Notes: generated by a model not told the origin, from the sequence alone. A stretch of 64,000 nucleotides of DNA from Lachnospiraceae bacterium (GCA_016291405.1 JAEEXG010000006.1:1-64000), one strand, 5' to 3'; shown: positions 54,174-63,929, numbered from the stretch's first letter. A program made the numbers and translations.

Positions 54174-55073
54174 ATGAGAGTATCTGACCTTGATATTGAC
54201 AGAGTTTATACCGATCAAATGACCCGTCCGCAAGACTACGGTGTCTCGGCAAATCACTTTCACTGCTACTATGAGCTTTTCTATGTACGCCAGGGAAAGT
54301 GTAAGTTCTTTGTAAATAATCGCTTTGTGGATGTGGGTGTCGGTGAAATCCTCATCATTCCTCCTCGCGAAGTACATAATAACAAATATATTACCGCAAC
54401 AGTCAGAAATGTTATTTATTTTAGAAAAAATGACGTCATGGAAAACGGAGAATATGCAATTCCTGACTTTAATGCTCATTTTAAGCAAATGCAGATGATT
54501 CACATTCCAAGTACATACAGGCCTGTTGTGGAAGGGCTTTTTGACGCCATGTTAAGGGAAGAGAGTATCAACGACGATAATACGGCTCACATGCTTCAGC
54601 TTCTTTTAAAGCAGCTTCTTTTATGCTGTAACAGGTATTGTACCTTCCGCCCTAATCCCTTATCGGTTTCTTCAAACGGAAACGAAGATATGCTTAAAGC
54701 TACGCACTATATTGCAGATCATTATCAACAGCCCATCACTTTAGATGAAGTGGCGGAAGAAGTTAATCTTTCTCCTTCTTATTTAAGCAAGAAGTTTCAC
54801 AATACCATCGGAAAAACCATAAGTGAATATCTTAACTCGGAACGCTTAAAGCACGCAGCCCTTGAACTTATTTCCACAAAGCACTCCATAACCGAAATCG
54901 CTTTAAACTCCGGATTTAATGACGCAAATTACTTTAAAGATGTTTTTAAAAAGACCTTTGGAATTTCTCCGAGAGAATATCGAAAGAAACGTGAGGCAGT
55001 ATATCAAACGGATACAAAAATAGTTACTGCCAAAGAAGACGACCTTATTGAATCAGAGGGTGAAGTTTCATAA
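54174..55073 (+). CDS. AraC-family transcriptional regulator
   Basis: 299 residues. An N-terminal cupin (about 10-140; HFHCYYELFYVRQGKCKFFV, IIPPREVHN) binds a sugar-type ligand. The C-terminal double helix-turn-helix (about 185-290) has ITLDEVAEEVNLSPSYLSKK and SITEIALNSGFNDANYFKDV. I chose the ATG behind GGGGAGG. It is transcribed away from the pectin operon and is its likely activator. Its own TATAAT is at 54124-54129, with a weak -35. Confidence 0.93.
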   Translation: MRVSDLDIDRVYTDQMTRPQDYGVSANHFHCYYELFYVRQGKCKFFVNNRFVDVGVGEILIIPPREVHNNKYITATVRNVIYFRKNDVMENGEYAIPDFNAHFKQMQMIHIPSTYRPVVEGLFDAMLREESINDDNTAHMLQLLLKQLLLCCNRYCTFRPNPLSVSSNGNEDMLKATHYIADHYQQPITLDEVAEEVNLSPSYLSKKFHNTIGKTISEYLNSERLKHAALELISTKHSITEIALNSGFNDANYFKDVFKKTFGISPREYRKKREAVYQTDTKIVTAKEDDLIESEGEVS

Positions 55074-55075
55074 TA

Positions 55076-55102
55076 AAAGCGGAGCATTTTTTGCTCCGCT
55101 TT
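55076..55102. terminator. Bidirectional terminator between araC and yjfB genes
   Basis: AAAGCGGAGCA and TGCTCCGCTTT pair around a short T loop, with T-rich flanks on both strands. Confidence 0.88.
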
Positions 55103-55106
55103 CTCT

Positions 55107-55298
55107 TTATGCATATAAATCAATGTTTGAACCAACCTTTGGATTAACGCTTCTTTCCATATCAGCTTTTTCAAGCATCTTTACGAGTCCGTCACCAAGG
55201 GATTCATTTGTGTCCATAGCCTTGCCTAAAACAGCTACGCCTACATCGTTATTTATTTTTGCCTGCGAAAGTGCCATTGATACGCCTGCAATATCCAT
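55107..55298 (-). CDS. YjfB-family putative motility protein
   Basis: 63 residues matching the YjfB motility family: MDIAGVSMALSQAKINNDVG at the start, then VAVLGKAMDTNESLGDGLVK and a C-terminal GSNIDLYA. In Bacillus this family belongs to the sigma-D regulon; the precise function is not known. The site CGGAGG lies before the ATG. I do not see a good sigma-28 motif upstream here. The gene stands alone between an AraC gene and pepF. Confidence 0.85.
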   Translation of the reverse strand: MDIAGVSMALSQAKINNDVGVAVLGKAMDTNESLGDGLVKMLEKADMERSVNPKVGSNIDLYA

Positions 55299-55377
55299 AT
55301 CTTTTCCTCCGTACTAAAATCGTAAAATAATGCTACAAAAACTATATTAAAACCAAATTAACAGGCCTTTGTTTTCT

Positions 55378-57051
55378 TTAAAGTCCAAGGTCTTTTGATA
55401 CCGCTTTAACCGTTTCGTCCAAGCATCCTTCTTCAAAAGGAACTTTAAGTCCCACCTCTTTAAGCATATTTGAATAAAAGTCTGTTGCGGAAAGCTTACA
55501 AAGTTTAAGGTATCTGTCCCACGCATCTTTGTAATCTTTATCCATTAATGCTTTAAACTGGAGTGCAACAGTTTGGGCAAGGCAATAATCAATATAGTAA
55601 AAAGGCATGCTGTAAATATGCTGCTGTCTTTGCCACCATCCACCTGTAGTAAAGAATTCATCATCCGCATAATCTCTGTCGGGTCTGTATTCTTTTTCAA
55701 GCTTCATCCAGGCCTGTCTTCTCTCTTCAGGTGTCATATCGGGATTTTCGTAAACGATATGCTGGAATTCATCCACCATACATCCGTAAGGAATGAATGT
55801 GATTGCTCCTTCCATTTGCAAACGTCTGTAATCCCCCGCTCTTTCTCCAAAGAATAAATCCATCCAAGGAAGCGTAAAGAATTCCATGGACATAGAGTGG
55901 ATTTCAGCGGTTTCCATTCCGATTTCGTTCTTTTCGGGTAAATACTTTCTTGTTACATATCCTTGGAAAGCGTGACCGGCTTCGTGGGTTACCACATTTA
56001 CATCATGTTCTGTTTTATTAAAGTTTGCAAAGATGAAAGGACAATTGTCATGATCATAGATACTTGTCATGTATCCGCCTTGTCTCTTTGTCTTTCTTCC
56101 GTATACGTCAAAAAGTTCATTTTCCATCATATAATCAAAGAACTCTTTTGTCTCGGGTGAAAGCTCTGCGTACATCTTCTGTCCGTTTTTAAGGATTTCT
56201 TCGGGAGTACCGATGGGTTCGGGGTCTCCCTCCTTAAAGTTAATTGTATCGTAGAAGTAAAGATGATCAAGACCCAGTCTTTCACGCCTCTTTTCGTTAA
56301 TCTTTGTTGCAAGAGGGACGATTTTCTTTTTGACTTCTTCTCTGAAAATCTTTACTTCCTCAGGGCCGTAATCGTTTCTTCCCATTCTGTCATAGCCAAG
56401 TTGAGTGTACGTACTGTATCCCAAAATCTTTGCCTGCTCGGTACGGTTTTTAACCATCTTGTCATAGATTTCATCTAACTTGGGACGCATTTCCATAAGC
56501 TTATCGGTTACTTTTTTATAAGCTTTCTTTCTTACTTCCCTGTCCTTATCGGATGTGTACTTAGCCATAAGGGAAAAGTTTAATTCTTCGCCTTCCCATT
56601 CAATCTTAGCCGTAGCTATGAGCTTTGAATACTCGGTTCTTAATGCATTTTCTTCCTGCATAAGAGGAATCATCTTAGGATCAAAAGAACGCATTTCAAG
56701 CTCCATGTTCTTAAATGAAACAGGGCCTAATTTTTCAATAAGATAATCTTTAAACTTTGATTCGTATAATGCTTTTTTATATTCAACCAAGCTTTCCGAT
56801 GCGGTAGGCTCTACCTCATCGTAGTAGTTTTGTTCGCCTTCATAGAATTTATCTTCTGTATCGATATCATGTCTGATGTGGGCTATGGTTCCCATTGTAG
56901 AAACATGTCCGGATATATCCGTCATTTTCTTATGAATGTCAAAAGCTTCTTCTTTTGTTGCAGCTTTACGTAACTTTTCTGTATAAGCTTTTATTTCTTC
57001 AACGTATTTTTTGTAATCTACTCTCTCGTAGGGCATTTTGGAAAACTTCAT
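55378..57051 (-). CDS. pepF: M3-family oligoendopeptidase
   Basis: 557 residues, a zinc peptidase that cuts short peptides in the cytoplasm. The zinc site is THEAGHAFQGYV with the third ligand Glu in METAEIHSMSMEFF. I start at the ATG behind GAGGAG, 12 codons inside the longest frame, because the earlier codons overlap the hairpin after fba. No signal peptide. Confidence 0.93.
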   Translation of the reverse strand: MKFSKMPYERVDYKKYVEEIKAYTEKLRKAATKEEAFDIHKKMTDISGHVSTMGTIAHIRHDIDTEDKFYEGEQNYYDEVEPTASESLVEYKKALYESKFKDYLIEKLGPVSFKNMELEMRSFDPKMIPLMQEENALRTEYSKLIATAKIEWEGEELNFSLMAKYTSDKDREVRKKAYKKVTDKLMEMRPKLDEIYDKMVKNRTEQAKILGYSTYTQLGYDRMGRNDYGPEEVKIFREEVKKKIVPLATKINEKRRERLGLDHLYFYDTINFKEGDPEPIGTPEEILKNGQKMYAELSPETKEFFDYMMENELFDVYGRKTKRQGGYMTSIYDHDNCPFIFANFNKTEHDVNVVTHEAGHAFQGYVTRKYLPEKNEIGMETAEIHSMSMEFFTLPWMDLFFGERAGDYRRLQMEGAITFIPYGCMVDEFQHIVYENPDMTPEERRQAWMKLEKEYRPDRDYADDEFFTTGGWWQRQQHIYSMPFYYIDYCLAQTVALQFKALMDKDYKDAWDRYLKLCKLSATDFYSNMLKEVGLKVPFEEGCLDETVKAVSKDLGL

Positions 57052-57078
57052 GCCTTTATCTCCTCTCTCTAACTTAAT

Positions 57079-57106
57079 ATACCCCAAGAGTTTCCTCTTG
57101 GGGTAT
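57079..57106 (-). terminator. Stem-loop after fba, terminator-like without a T-run
   Basis: TACCCCAAGAG and CTCTTGGGGTA form an 11-bp perfect stem around GAAA, a stable tetraloop. Only ATATTAAG follows, so it may stabilise the fba mRNA as much as end it. Confidence 0.55.
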
Positions 57107-57120
57107 AGATAATGCTTTTA

Positions 57121-58089
57121 TCAAGCCTTTCCGTCTGAACCAAGAACGTTAACGATCTTGTGAGCAACCATGTCCTTAACAGCCTGACGAGCGGGCTTTA
57201 AGTACTGTCTGGGATCGAAGTGATCGGGATGTTCAGCGAAGTACTTTCTGATGTTACCTGTCATAGCAAGACGAATATCGGAGTCGATATTGATCTTACA
57301 TACAGAAAGTGTAGCAGCCTTACGAAGCTGTTCTTCAGGAATACCTACAGCATCAGGCATGTTTCCGCCGTACTGGTTAACCATCTTAACGAATTCCTGA
57401 GGAACTGAAGATGAACCGTGAAGTACGATAGGGAAGCCGGGAAGACGCTTGGATACTTCTTCAAGTACGTCGAAACGAAGCGGAGGGGGAACTAAGATTC
57501 CGTCAGCGTTTCTTGTACACTGAGCTGCTGTGAACTTGTATGCACCGTGTGATGTTCCGATTGCGATAGCAAGAGAGTCACATCCTGTACGTGTAACGAA
57601 CTCTTCTACTTCTTCGGGTCTTGTGTAGCTTTCGTGACCTGCTTCAACTACAACTTCATCTTCGATACCTGCTAAAGTACCAAGTTCTGCTTCTACTACT
57701 ACGCCGTGAGCGTGAGCATATTCAACAACCTGCTTGGTAAGAGCGATGTTGTCTTCGAATGACTTTGAAGAAGCATCGATCATAACAGATGTGAATCCGC
57801 CGTCGATACATGACTTACAAAGTTCGAAGCTGTCACCGTGATCAAGGTGAAGAGCGATCGGGATTTCAGGATTCTCGATAACTGCTGCTTCTACAAGTTT
57901 TACAAGATATGTGTGGTTAGCGTATGCGCGAGCACCCTTTGAAACCTGAAGAATAACAGGACTCTTTAATTCGCCTGCTGCTTCAGTGATACCCTGCACG
58001 ATTTCCATGTTGTTTACGTTGAAAGCACCAACTGCGTATCCGCCGTTATATGCCTTCTTAAACATTTCAGTTGTGGTAACTAAAGACAT
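57121..58089 (-). CDS. fba: Class II fructose-bisphosphate aldolase
   Basis: 322 residues, a zinc TIM barrel splitting fructose-1,6-bisphosphate in glycolysis. Seen: VGAFNVNNMEIVQGI, the metal histidines in ALHLDHGDSFELC and VLHGSSSVP, and VMIDASSKSFEDNI. The site AAGGAGG precedes the ATG. Regular, clean coding sequence with a strong ribosome site suggests high expression. It follows glnN by 86 bases without a clear terminator. Confidence 0.96.
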   Translation of the reverse strand: MSLVTTTEMFKKAYNGGYAVGAFNVNNMEIVQGITEAAGELKSPVILQVSKGARAYANHTYLVKLVEAAVIENPEIPIALHLDHGDSFELCKSCIDGGFTSVMIDASSKSFEDNIALTKQVVEYAHAHGVVVEAELGTLAGIEDEVVVEAGHESYTRPEEVEEFVTRTGCDSLAIAIGTSHGAYKFTAAQCTRNADGILVPPPLRFDVLEEVSKRLPGFPIVLHGSSSVPQEFVKMVNQYGGNMPDAVGIPEEQLRKAATLSVCKINIDSDIRLAMTGNIRKYFAEHPDHFDPRQYLKPARQAVKDMVAHKIVNVLGSDGKA

Positions 58090-58175
58090 TTATGTATCCT
58101 CCTTATAAATAAGTTTAATTTTATGATTAACATGCAAATTGCACATTAAAACCCAAACCAATACAGCACCTACTA

Positions 58176-60287
58176 TTATACCTCAAACATGAGATCTGCG
58201 TAAGTAGGAAATGGCCAATATTGTTTATCAACTATCTTTTCAAGTTTGTCGGCCGATTCTCTTAAAGAAACCATGGCGGGAACCACGTTATCTTTAAAGT
58301 AGAATGCTCTTTCTTTCTGAACTTTAATCGAAATACCCTTCTTTCTTTCTTCCTTCATTCTTTCAAGGGCATTCTGCATTCTTGTAAGTTCATCGTTTAT
58401 CTGCTTTAACATCTTAAGCGGAATCTCGGGCTTAACCCCTGCTGCCTTCATCTGATTAACAGTCTGTGCAAGCATATTCTCATATTCCATTACCGCAGGA
58501 ATAATCTGCTTAGACGACATTCCTGTCATCGCATGCGCTTCGATGTTAATGGTCTTTGCGTAGGTTTCATACATTACTTCGCTTCTTGATTCAAGCTCGG
58601 CCTTTGTGAAAATACCAAACTTTTCATAAAGCTCAACTGCCTTCTCTGTTGTCAAAGCACCGATTGCTTCAACCATGGTCTTAGCATTGGGAAGGCCTCT
58701 TCTCTTAGCTTCTTCAACCCACTTTTCGGAATATCCGTCGCCCGAAAAGATAATTCTTTCATGCTCTTTTAAATACTTCTTTATTAAATCATGAACGGCA
58801 GTGTTAAAGTCATCTGCCTTTTCAAGATAGTCTGCAGCTTCGCTGAATGCCTGGGCTACGATAGTATTTAATGTGGTGTTTGCATTACCGATTGAATCGG
58901 AGCTTCCCACCGATCTAAATTCAAATTTGTTACCTGTAAAAGCAAAAGGCGATGTACGGTTTCTGTCTGTTGCGTCTTTTTCAAAGTCAGGAAGTGTTGA
59001 CACACCTGTCTTTAACTTTCCGCCGGCCTTTAACTTGTTTGCTTCACCGGTTTCTACAAGCTGTCTTACAACGTCTTCAAGCTGCTCTCCAAGGAATACA
59101 GAGATAATTGCCGGAGGTGCTTCAGAGCCTCCCAAACGAAGATCGTTTCCGGGACATGCTGCAGACAATCTAAGTAAATCAGCGTGTGTGTCTATTGCTT
59201 TTAAGATGCAGGCAAGTACAAGTAAAAACTGAATGTTTTCATTTGGTGTATCGCCGGGATCTATAAGGTTAATTCCATCGTCTGTGTTAAGAGACCAGTT
59301 ATTGTGTTTACCTGAACCGTTAACTCCCGCAAAAGGCTTTTCGTGAAGAAGGCATGCAAGGCCGTGGCGGTTTGCAACCTTTTTCATTATTTCCATGGTT
59401 ATCTGGTTATGATCCATGGCAATATTTGCAGTTTCATAAATGGGAGCAATTTCATGCTGAGCGGGAGCCGCTTCATTGTGCTGAGTCTTTGCGGTAACGC
59501 CCATCTTCCAAAGCTCGATGTTTAAGTCTTTCATGAAGGCACCGATTCTTTCCTGAATGGTACCATAGTAGTGATCGTCAAGTTCCTGTCCCTTAGGAGC
59601 AGGTGCGCCAAAAAGTGTTCTTCCCGCAAACACAAGGTCTTCTCTTTGTAAATACTTTTCTCTGTCTACAAGGAAGTATTCCTGTTCGGGACCTACAAAT
59701 GCGGTAACGCTTGATGATGTTTTATTTCCGAATAATCTAAGTAATCTTACGCTCTGGGCACTTACTGCTTCCATTGAACGTAAGAGGGGTGTTTTCATAT
59801 CAAGTGCTTCGCCCTTATATGAGCAAAATGCAGTAGGGATACAAAGAATGGTGCCGATTGCATCTTCTTTTAAGAAAGCAGGGGAAGTCATGTCCCATGC
59901 CGTATAGCCTCTGGCTTCGAATGTGGCTCTTAATCCGCCTGAAGGAAAACTCGATGCGTCGGATTCTCCTTTTATAAGTTCTTTTCCCGAAAATTCAAGG
60001 AGGCATTTGCCTTCCGCATCGGGATGTTTAATAAATGCGTCATGTTTTTCAGCCGTAATACCTGTAAGTGGCTGGAACCAATGTGTAAAGTGTGTCGCAC
60101 CGTTTGAAACCGCCCAATCTTTCATGGCAGTTGCGACAACGTCAGCAGTTTCAAGCGATAATTCTCCGCCCTGTGAACGGACTCTCATCACTTCATTAAA
60201 AACAGCTTCAGGAAGGTATTCTTTCATCTTTCCCACAGTAAATACATTCTTGGCAAAGATTTCTTCTACGTTTAAATTTGTACCCAT
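58176..60287 (-). CDS. glnN: Type III glutamine synthetase
   Basis: 703 residues, the length of GSIII, found in Bacteroides, cyanobacteria and Clostridia. It makes glutamine from glutamate and ammonia. Seen: VGPEQEYFLVD, AKTQHNEAAPAQHEIAPIYE, GVNGSGKHNNWSLNTDDGIN and ACPGNDLRLGGSEAPPAIIS. A promoter lies just upstream. No GlnR site or nitrogen riboswitch is evident. Confidence 0.96.
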   Translation of the reverse strand: MGTNLNVEEIFAKNVFTVGKMKEYLPEAVFNEVMRVRSQGGELSLETADVVATAMKDWAVSNGATHFTHWFQPLTGITAEKHDAFIKHPDAEGKCLLEFSGKELIKGESDASSFPSGGLRATFEARGYTAWDMTSPAFLKEDAIGTILCIPTAFCSYKGEALDMKTPLLRSMEAVSAQSVRLLRLFGNKTSSSVTAFVGPEQEYFLVDREKYLQREDLVFAGRTLFGAPAPKGQELDDHYYGTIQERIGAFMKDLNIELWKMGVTAKTQHNEAAPAQHEIAPIYETANIAMDHNQITMEIMKKVANRHGLACLLHEKPFAGVNGSGKHNNWSLNTDDGINLIDPGDTPNENIQFLLVLACILKAIDTHADLLRLSAACPGNDLRLGGSEAPPAIISVFLGEQLEDVVRQLVETGEANKLKAGGKLKTGVSTLPDFEKDATDRNRTSPFAFTGNKFEFRSVGSSDSIGNANTTLNTIVAQAFSEAADYLEKADDFNTAVHDLIKKYLKEHERIIFSGDGYSEKWVEEAKRRGLPNAKTMVEAIGALTTEKAVELYEKFGIFTKAELESRSEVMYETYAKTINIEAHAMTGMSSKQIIPAVMEYENMLAQTVNQMKAAGVKPEIPLKMLKQINDELTRMQNALERMKEERKKGISIKVQKERAFYFKDNVVPAMVSLRESADKLEKIVDKQYWPFPTYADLMFEV

Positions 60288-60325
60288 ATTATGCCTCTAC
60301 ACATTTCTATTCTTTTTTCATTTGG

Positions 60326-60354
60326 ATTTTACCTTATTAAAGCGGGCTTGGCAA
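60326..60354 (-). promoter_or_regulatory. Sigma-A promoter of glnN
   Basis: TTGCCA (60349-60354), 17 bases, TAAAAT (60326-60331), about 38 bases before the ATG. Confidence 0.65.
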
Positions 60355-60378
60355 TACACACTTTGATTAATAAGACAC

Positions 60379-61560
60379 CTATTGAGCCTTACTCTGTGTT
60401 GCATTTATACCTAAAAGAACAATTATTGCAACCGTTGCCAATGCAAAAATTGAGCCCATCTGTGCTCTGTATGTAAAAAACGCATGAGTCGTTGAGTGTT
60501 CACAGAATACTTCAAACCAAATATAAGGATACAAGGATATCATTATAAGGGGTAATGCCATTTTAACCTGTTTACCCTTTTTAAGTATTAACGCAACCAA
60601 AATGCAAATAATGCATATAAAGGGAATGTATTCATATAACAGAGGGACTTTAATACTGTCTGTAATAACTTTGATTCTGTCGACTGTCTGTCCTTCATGT
60701 CCAACGGATCTTATTTTTGCTGCTTCAGTTGCATTCTTTAATACATCTACACCTGTAATTAAGTTTCCTAAAAACCACTTGATTACCCAGGTAAAGCCAA
60801 AAGAAACACTCCAGAGAGCCGACGATTTAAGGCACTTTATTACGGTTTCTTTGGTCTTTATTCCTTCTTTAATATCGATAATGCACATAAGTGCGAGTAT
60901 TACCGTAAGTGTTGCAAGGGGATATGTTAAAAGGTCAAAAAAGTTAACAAGTGACCCCATTATCAAAAAGAAAAGGTATAAAAACATCTTCTTTTCGGGT
61001 TTATACATTTTAAGAAACACAATCACGCCTGTATAAAGAAGTAAACTTACGGTTGAATACTGTATTGAGCCAAGTGTTACCATTCCAAAGCAGCTAAACC
61101 ACATAAGCGCAAAGGGAACGGAAATTCTGAATCCAAACTTACCGTGTATAAGAAGTAAGCTCACAATGAAGAGCGAAAGGTTAAGTAACGATAAAATCAA
61201 TCTGATTTCAGGGAGGCTAAAGAATACGGATAAAGGCCTTAACCAAACAAGGTATCCATGCCAGTATCTTTCATATTCTGTGACACTCATTGCCTGAAAC
61301 AGAACACTTTTGTCTTCTTCTCCCACAGTCTTTCCAATCATTAAAAAGTCTGTAAAATTGTCTAACATAGCTCCGCCTTTAAAATACAAGGGAACGGGAT
61401 AATCCCCTTCTTCTTCCTTTATGGCGTTTGCAACGGCAATTCTAGACTCAAAGTTTTTGCTGCTATATGAGAAAGTAAGGGTCATAAGCCCTACATACAA
61501 AACTATGAGCGCTGCCAAAACCCCAAAATATATACTTAATCTTTCCAATATACCCTTCAA
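60379..61560 (-). CDS. Multi-pass membrane protein, GT-C-like, unknown function
   Basis: 393 residues with about ten membrane segments (YFGVLAALIVLYVGLMTLTF first). The outer loop after TM1 holds PVPLYFKGGAMLDNFTDFLM. No firm catalytic motif is visible, but the layout resembles membrane glycosyltransferases or polymerases of surface glycans. It begins 3 bases after trhP and so shares its operon. Confidence 0.7.
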   Translation of the reverse strand: MKGILERLSIYFGVLAALIVLYVGLMTLTFSYSSKNFESRIAVANAIKEEEGDYPVPLYFKGGAMLDNFTDFLMIGKTVGEEDKSVLFQAMSVTEYERYWHGYLVWLRPLSVFFSLPEIRLILSLLNLSLFIVSLLLIHGKFGFRISVPFALMWFSCFGMVTLGSIQYSTVSLLLYTGVIVFLKMYKPEKKMFLYLFFLIMGSLVNFFDLLTYPLATLTVILALMCIIDIKEGIKTKETVIKCLKSSALWSVSFGFTWVIKWFLGNLITGVDVLKNATEAAKIRSVGHEGQTVDRIKVITDSIKVPLLYEYIPFICIICILVALILKKGKQVKMALPLIMISLYPYIWFEVFCEHSTTHAFFTYRAQMGSIFALATVAIIVLLGINATQSKAQ

Positions 61561-61563
61561 CGA

Positions 61564-62787
61564 TTATTCTCCCTTAACCCTTAAAATATCGTAGGTTGCC
61601 GCAGGCTTTGAAAGTGTGATGCAAAGTTTCTGTCTTGAATGAGGGCAGGATTCCATTTCATTTCCCTCTTCATCCTGAATAGACAAAACATTTACTTTTT
61701 CATTTTCGCCGTTTGGTTTCATTATTTCGATTTCATCGCCCACTAAAAACTTGTTCTTTTGCTCAATATAGGCCTTTTTACCTTCTACCTTTTCAACGGT
61801 TCCTAAATAAATGTATTCATTTACGTAAGTGTTTGAATCATATACCTGGCTTTCTTCGCTGGGCTTTCCGAAATAAAAGCCTGTTGAAAAGTGACGGTAA
61901 GTACATTTTGAAATCTCTTCTTTATACCAATCCATATTTGAAAGGTATTTTTCTTTAGACTCAAAATAATCATCGATTGCTTTTCTGTAGGTTCTTGCAA
62001 CCGTAGCCACATAGAGGGCGGTTTTCATTCTTCCTTCGATTTTAAAGCTGTCAATTCCCGCTTCCACAAGCTCCGGAATATGCTCTATCATGCAAAGGTC
62101 CTTTGAGTTAAAAATGTATGTGCCTCTTTCGTTTTCATAAACGGGGAAATATTCTCCGGGGCGCTTTTCTTCCATAACAGAATACTTCCATCTGCAAGGA
62201 TGGGTGCAGGCTCCGTGATTTGCATCTCTTCCCGTAAAGAAATTGCTAAGAAGGCATCTTCCCGAATAGGATATGCACATAGCTCCGTGAATAAAGCATT
62301 CAATTTCTTTATCCGCAGGAATCTTTTCTCTTATTTCTTTTATTTCAGTTAAAGAAAGTTCTCTTGCCGCAACTACTCTTTTTGCACCTAAGTTATACCA
62401 GAAATTGTAGGTTTCGTAGTTTGTGTTGTTTGCCTGAGTCGAAATATGAATTTCTATTTCGGGGCAGATTCTTTTGGCAATTGTAAACATACCGGGATCT
62501 GCAATAATCAAGGCATCGGGCTTTAGGGCTTTTAATTCTTTAAAATACTTTTCAGCCCCATCCAAATCATAGTTATGAGCAAGGATGTTTGCTGTAACAT
62601 GGACTTTTACACCGTGTTCGTGTGCAAACTCGATTCCTTCTTTCATTTCTTTCTTTGTGAAATTTTTTGCTTTTGCTCTTAGTCCGAAAGCTTCGCCTCC
62701 GATAAATACTGCGTCGGCTCCAAAAATAACTGCCGTCTTTAATACTTCAAGGCTACTTGCGGGCACCAATAATTCAGGTTTATTCAT
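61564..62787 (-). CDS. trhP: U32-family protein, TrhP-like tRNA hydroxylation enzyme
   Basis: 407 residues. Named peptidase U32, but members of this branch (YrrO/TrhP, RlhA) hydroxylate RNA pyrimidines. Seen: ELLVPASSLEVLKTAVIFGADAVFIGG, given here as LLVPASSLEVLKTAVIFGAD, the U32 signature ECFIHGAMCISYSGRCLLSN, and cysteines in GACTHPCRWKY, which with the former can hold an Fe-S cluster. TrhP makes ho5U at tRNA position 34. The next gene upstream is the TrmR methyltransferase that completes mo5U, so the pair is coherent. Confidence 0.85.
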   Translation of the reverse strand: MNKPELLVPASSLEVLKTAVIFGADAVFIGGEAFGLRAKAKNFTKKEMKEGIEFAHEHGVKVHVTANILAHNYDLDGAEKYFKELKALKPDALIIADPGMFTIAKRICPEIEIHISTQANNTNYETYNFWYNLGAKRVVAARELSLTEIKEIREKIPADKEIECFIHGAMCISYSGRCLLSNFFTGRDANHGACTHPCRWKYSVMEEKRPGEYFPVYENERGTYIFNSKDLCMIEHIPELVEAGIDSFKIEGRMKTALYVATVARTYRKAIDDYFESKEKYLSNMDWYKEEISKCTYRHFSTGFYFGKPSEESQVYDSNTYVNEYIYLGTVEKVEGKKAYIEQKNKFLVGDEIEIMKPNGENEKVNVLSIQDEEGNEMESCPHSRQKLCITLSKPAATYDILRVKGE

Positions 62788-62791
62788 AAAT

Positions 62792-63433
62792 CTACTTTCT
62801 TATGCTTATTGTTACTCCATCTCCGATTGGAAGAATTACCGTAGTAAGGTTATCGTTGTGTGTCAGTTCATAAAGGTATTCTCTCATTCGTTTGTAGATG
62901 GTTCTGTTTCTTCGTTCAACTATGTACTTAGACTCAAGTATATCCCCTTCCTGCATGACATTGTCAGTAAGCAGGATTCCGTCTTTAGAAAGAAGCCTTA
63001 ATATATCAGGAAGGAAGTTGATATATTGTCCTTTTGCCGCATCCATGAATATAAAATCATAGGGGCCTTTTAATTCTTTTAAAATGTCGGTTGCATCCCC
63101 TTCAAGAAGCTTTACTCTTTTTGAAAGGCCGAATTTTTCAAAGTTTTCTTTTGCAATGGGTATTCTTTTTTCGTACTTTTCTATGGTTGTTATCATAGAA
63201 TTTTCAGGCGAATTTTCCGCCATTAAAACAGCCGAAAAACCAATGGCTGTTCCAACCTCCAAAATGTTCTTCGGAGATTTCGTCGCAAGCAAAAACTTAA
63301 TGAGTGACTGCATTTCCTTGCGAACTATGGGCACATTGGTTTCAATGGAATACCTTTCCAATTCATCCAGAGCTTGAGAATTGGGTGATGCATATGAATT
63401 TATAAATGAGGTCATCCTCTCATCAACTATCAT
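62792..63433 (-). CDS. trmR: tRNA 5-hydroxyuridine methyltransferase (TrmR/YrrM)
   Basis: 213 residues of the O-methyltransferase family 3. The SAM loop is ILEVGTAIGFSAVLMAE; metal and substrate residues are in YDFIFMDAAKGQY and LLTDNVMQEGDI. The order mltG-trmR-trhP matches yrrL-yrrM-yrrNO of Bacillus, where YrrM methylates ho5U34 in tRNA. It overlaps the upstream gene by 4 bases (ATGA) and trhP follows 4 bases later. Confidence 0.87.
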   Translation of the reverse strand: MIVDERMTSFINSYASPNSQALDELERYSIETNVPIVRKEMQSLIKFLLATKSPKNILEVGTAIGFSAVLMAENSPENSMITTIEKYEKRIPIAKENFEKFGLSKRVKLLEGDATDILKELKGPYDFIFMDAAKGQYINFLPDILRLLSKDGILLTDNVMQEGDILESKYIVERRNRTIYKRMREYLYELTHNDNLTTVILPIGDGVTISIRK

Positions 63434-63921
63434 GGAGTTTCCTCTTCGTTTGACTCTGTTTCACCTTCGGTTTCTTCGTTAGAATCGTCTGATTCTTTTT
63501 CACCTTCATCCACCTGTGTCGATTGTACCTCAGAGCTTGCGGGCGCGGTATCTTCATTTTCGGAAGGATTCATAGCCTTTAATATTTCATCCGTTGTCAT
63601 GGCTGTGGTGACAGTATATACACCGGGTTCCATTCCTTCTCTGTAAGGAGAAGCCATTATCTGTAAGAATGCCAGGTTATGGTCTCTTACAAGGCCCTTT
63701 TCTTCCAAGAGCTTTGCTATATCCATTGGTTTCTTTCCGTCTGTAATGGATATCTTAACTTCTCTTCCGGGAGCAGGCGAAATAGCGGGCTCTGTAAATA
63801 CTCTGTATCCAAAATCATAGGCCGCCATTGTTTTGGTATATATAAAGTTAACCACCCATATGGCTATGGCAATCTTTACAAGTGCCGATAAAATTGTTGA
63901 TAAAATTTGACTTATTTTCAT
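63430..63921 (-). CDS. Short MltG/YceG-like protein without the catalytic domain
   Basis: 163 residues. One membrane segment (about 9-30) is followed by a small LysM-like domain as found at the N-terminus of MltG: VKISITDGKKPMDIAKLLEEKGLV, given here as ITDGKKPMDIAKLLEEKGLV, and GVYTVTTAMTTDEILKAM. MltG proteins are over 300 residues and have a catalytic Glu downstream; here only an acidic, low-complexity tail follows. The gene order with trmR fits mltG in Bacillus. It may be a reduced form that regulates or scaffolds wall enzymes. The site GGGG precedes the ATG. Confidence 0.78.
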   Translation of the reverse strand: MKISQILSTILSALVKIAIAIWVVNFIYTKTMAAYDFGYRVFTEPAISPAPGREVKISITDGKKPMDIAKLLEEKGLVRDHNLAFLQIMASPYREGMEPGVYTVTTAMTTDEILKAMNPSENEDTAPASSEVQSTQVDEGEKESDDSNEETEGETESNEEETP

Positions 63922-63929
63922 AGTATCCC

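Noticed and set aside
55299..55377. Sigma-28 promoter for the YjfB gene
   Set aside because: The nearest -10-like stretch (ACGATTTT) matches the consensus poorly and has no TAAA at the right distance.
58133..58143. Palindrome TGCAAATTGCA before fba
   Set aside because: It is short, AT-rich and not placed against a clear promoter; chance is a sufficient explanation.
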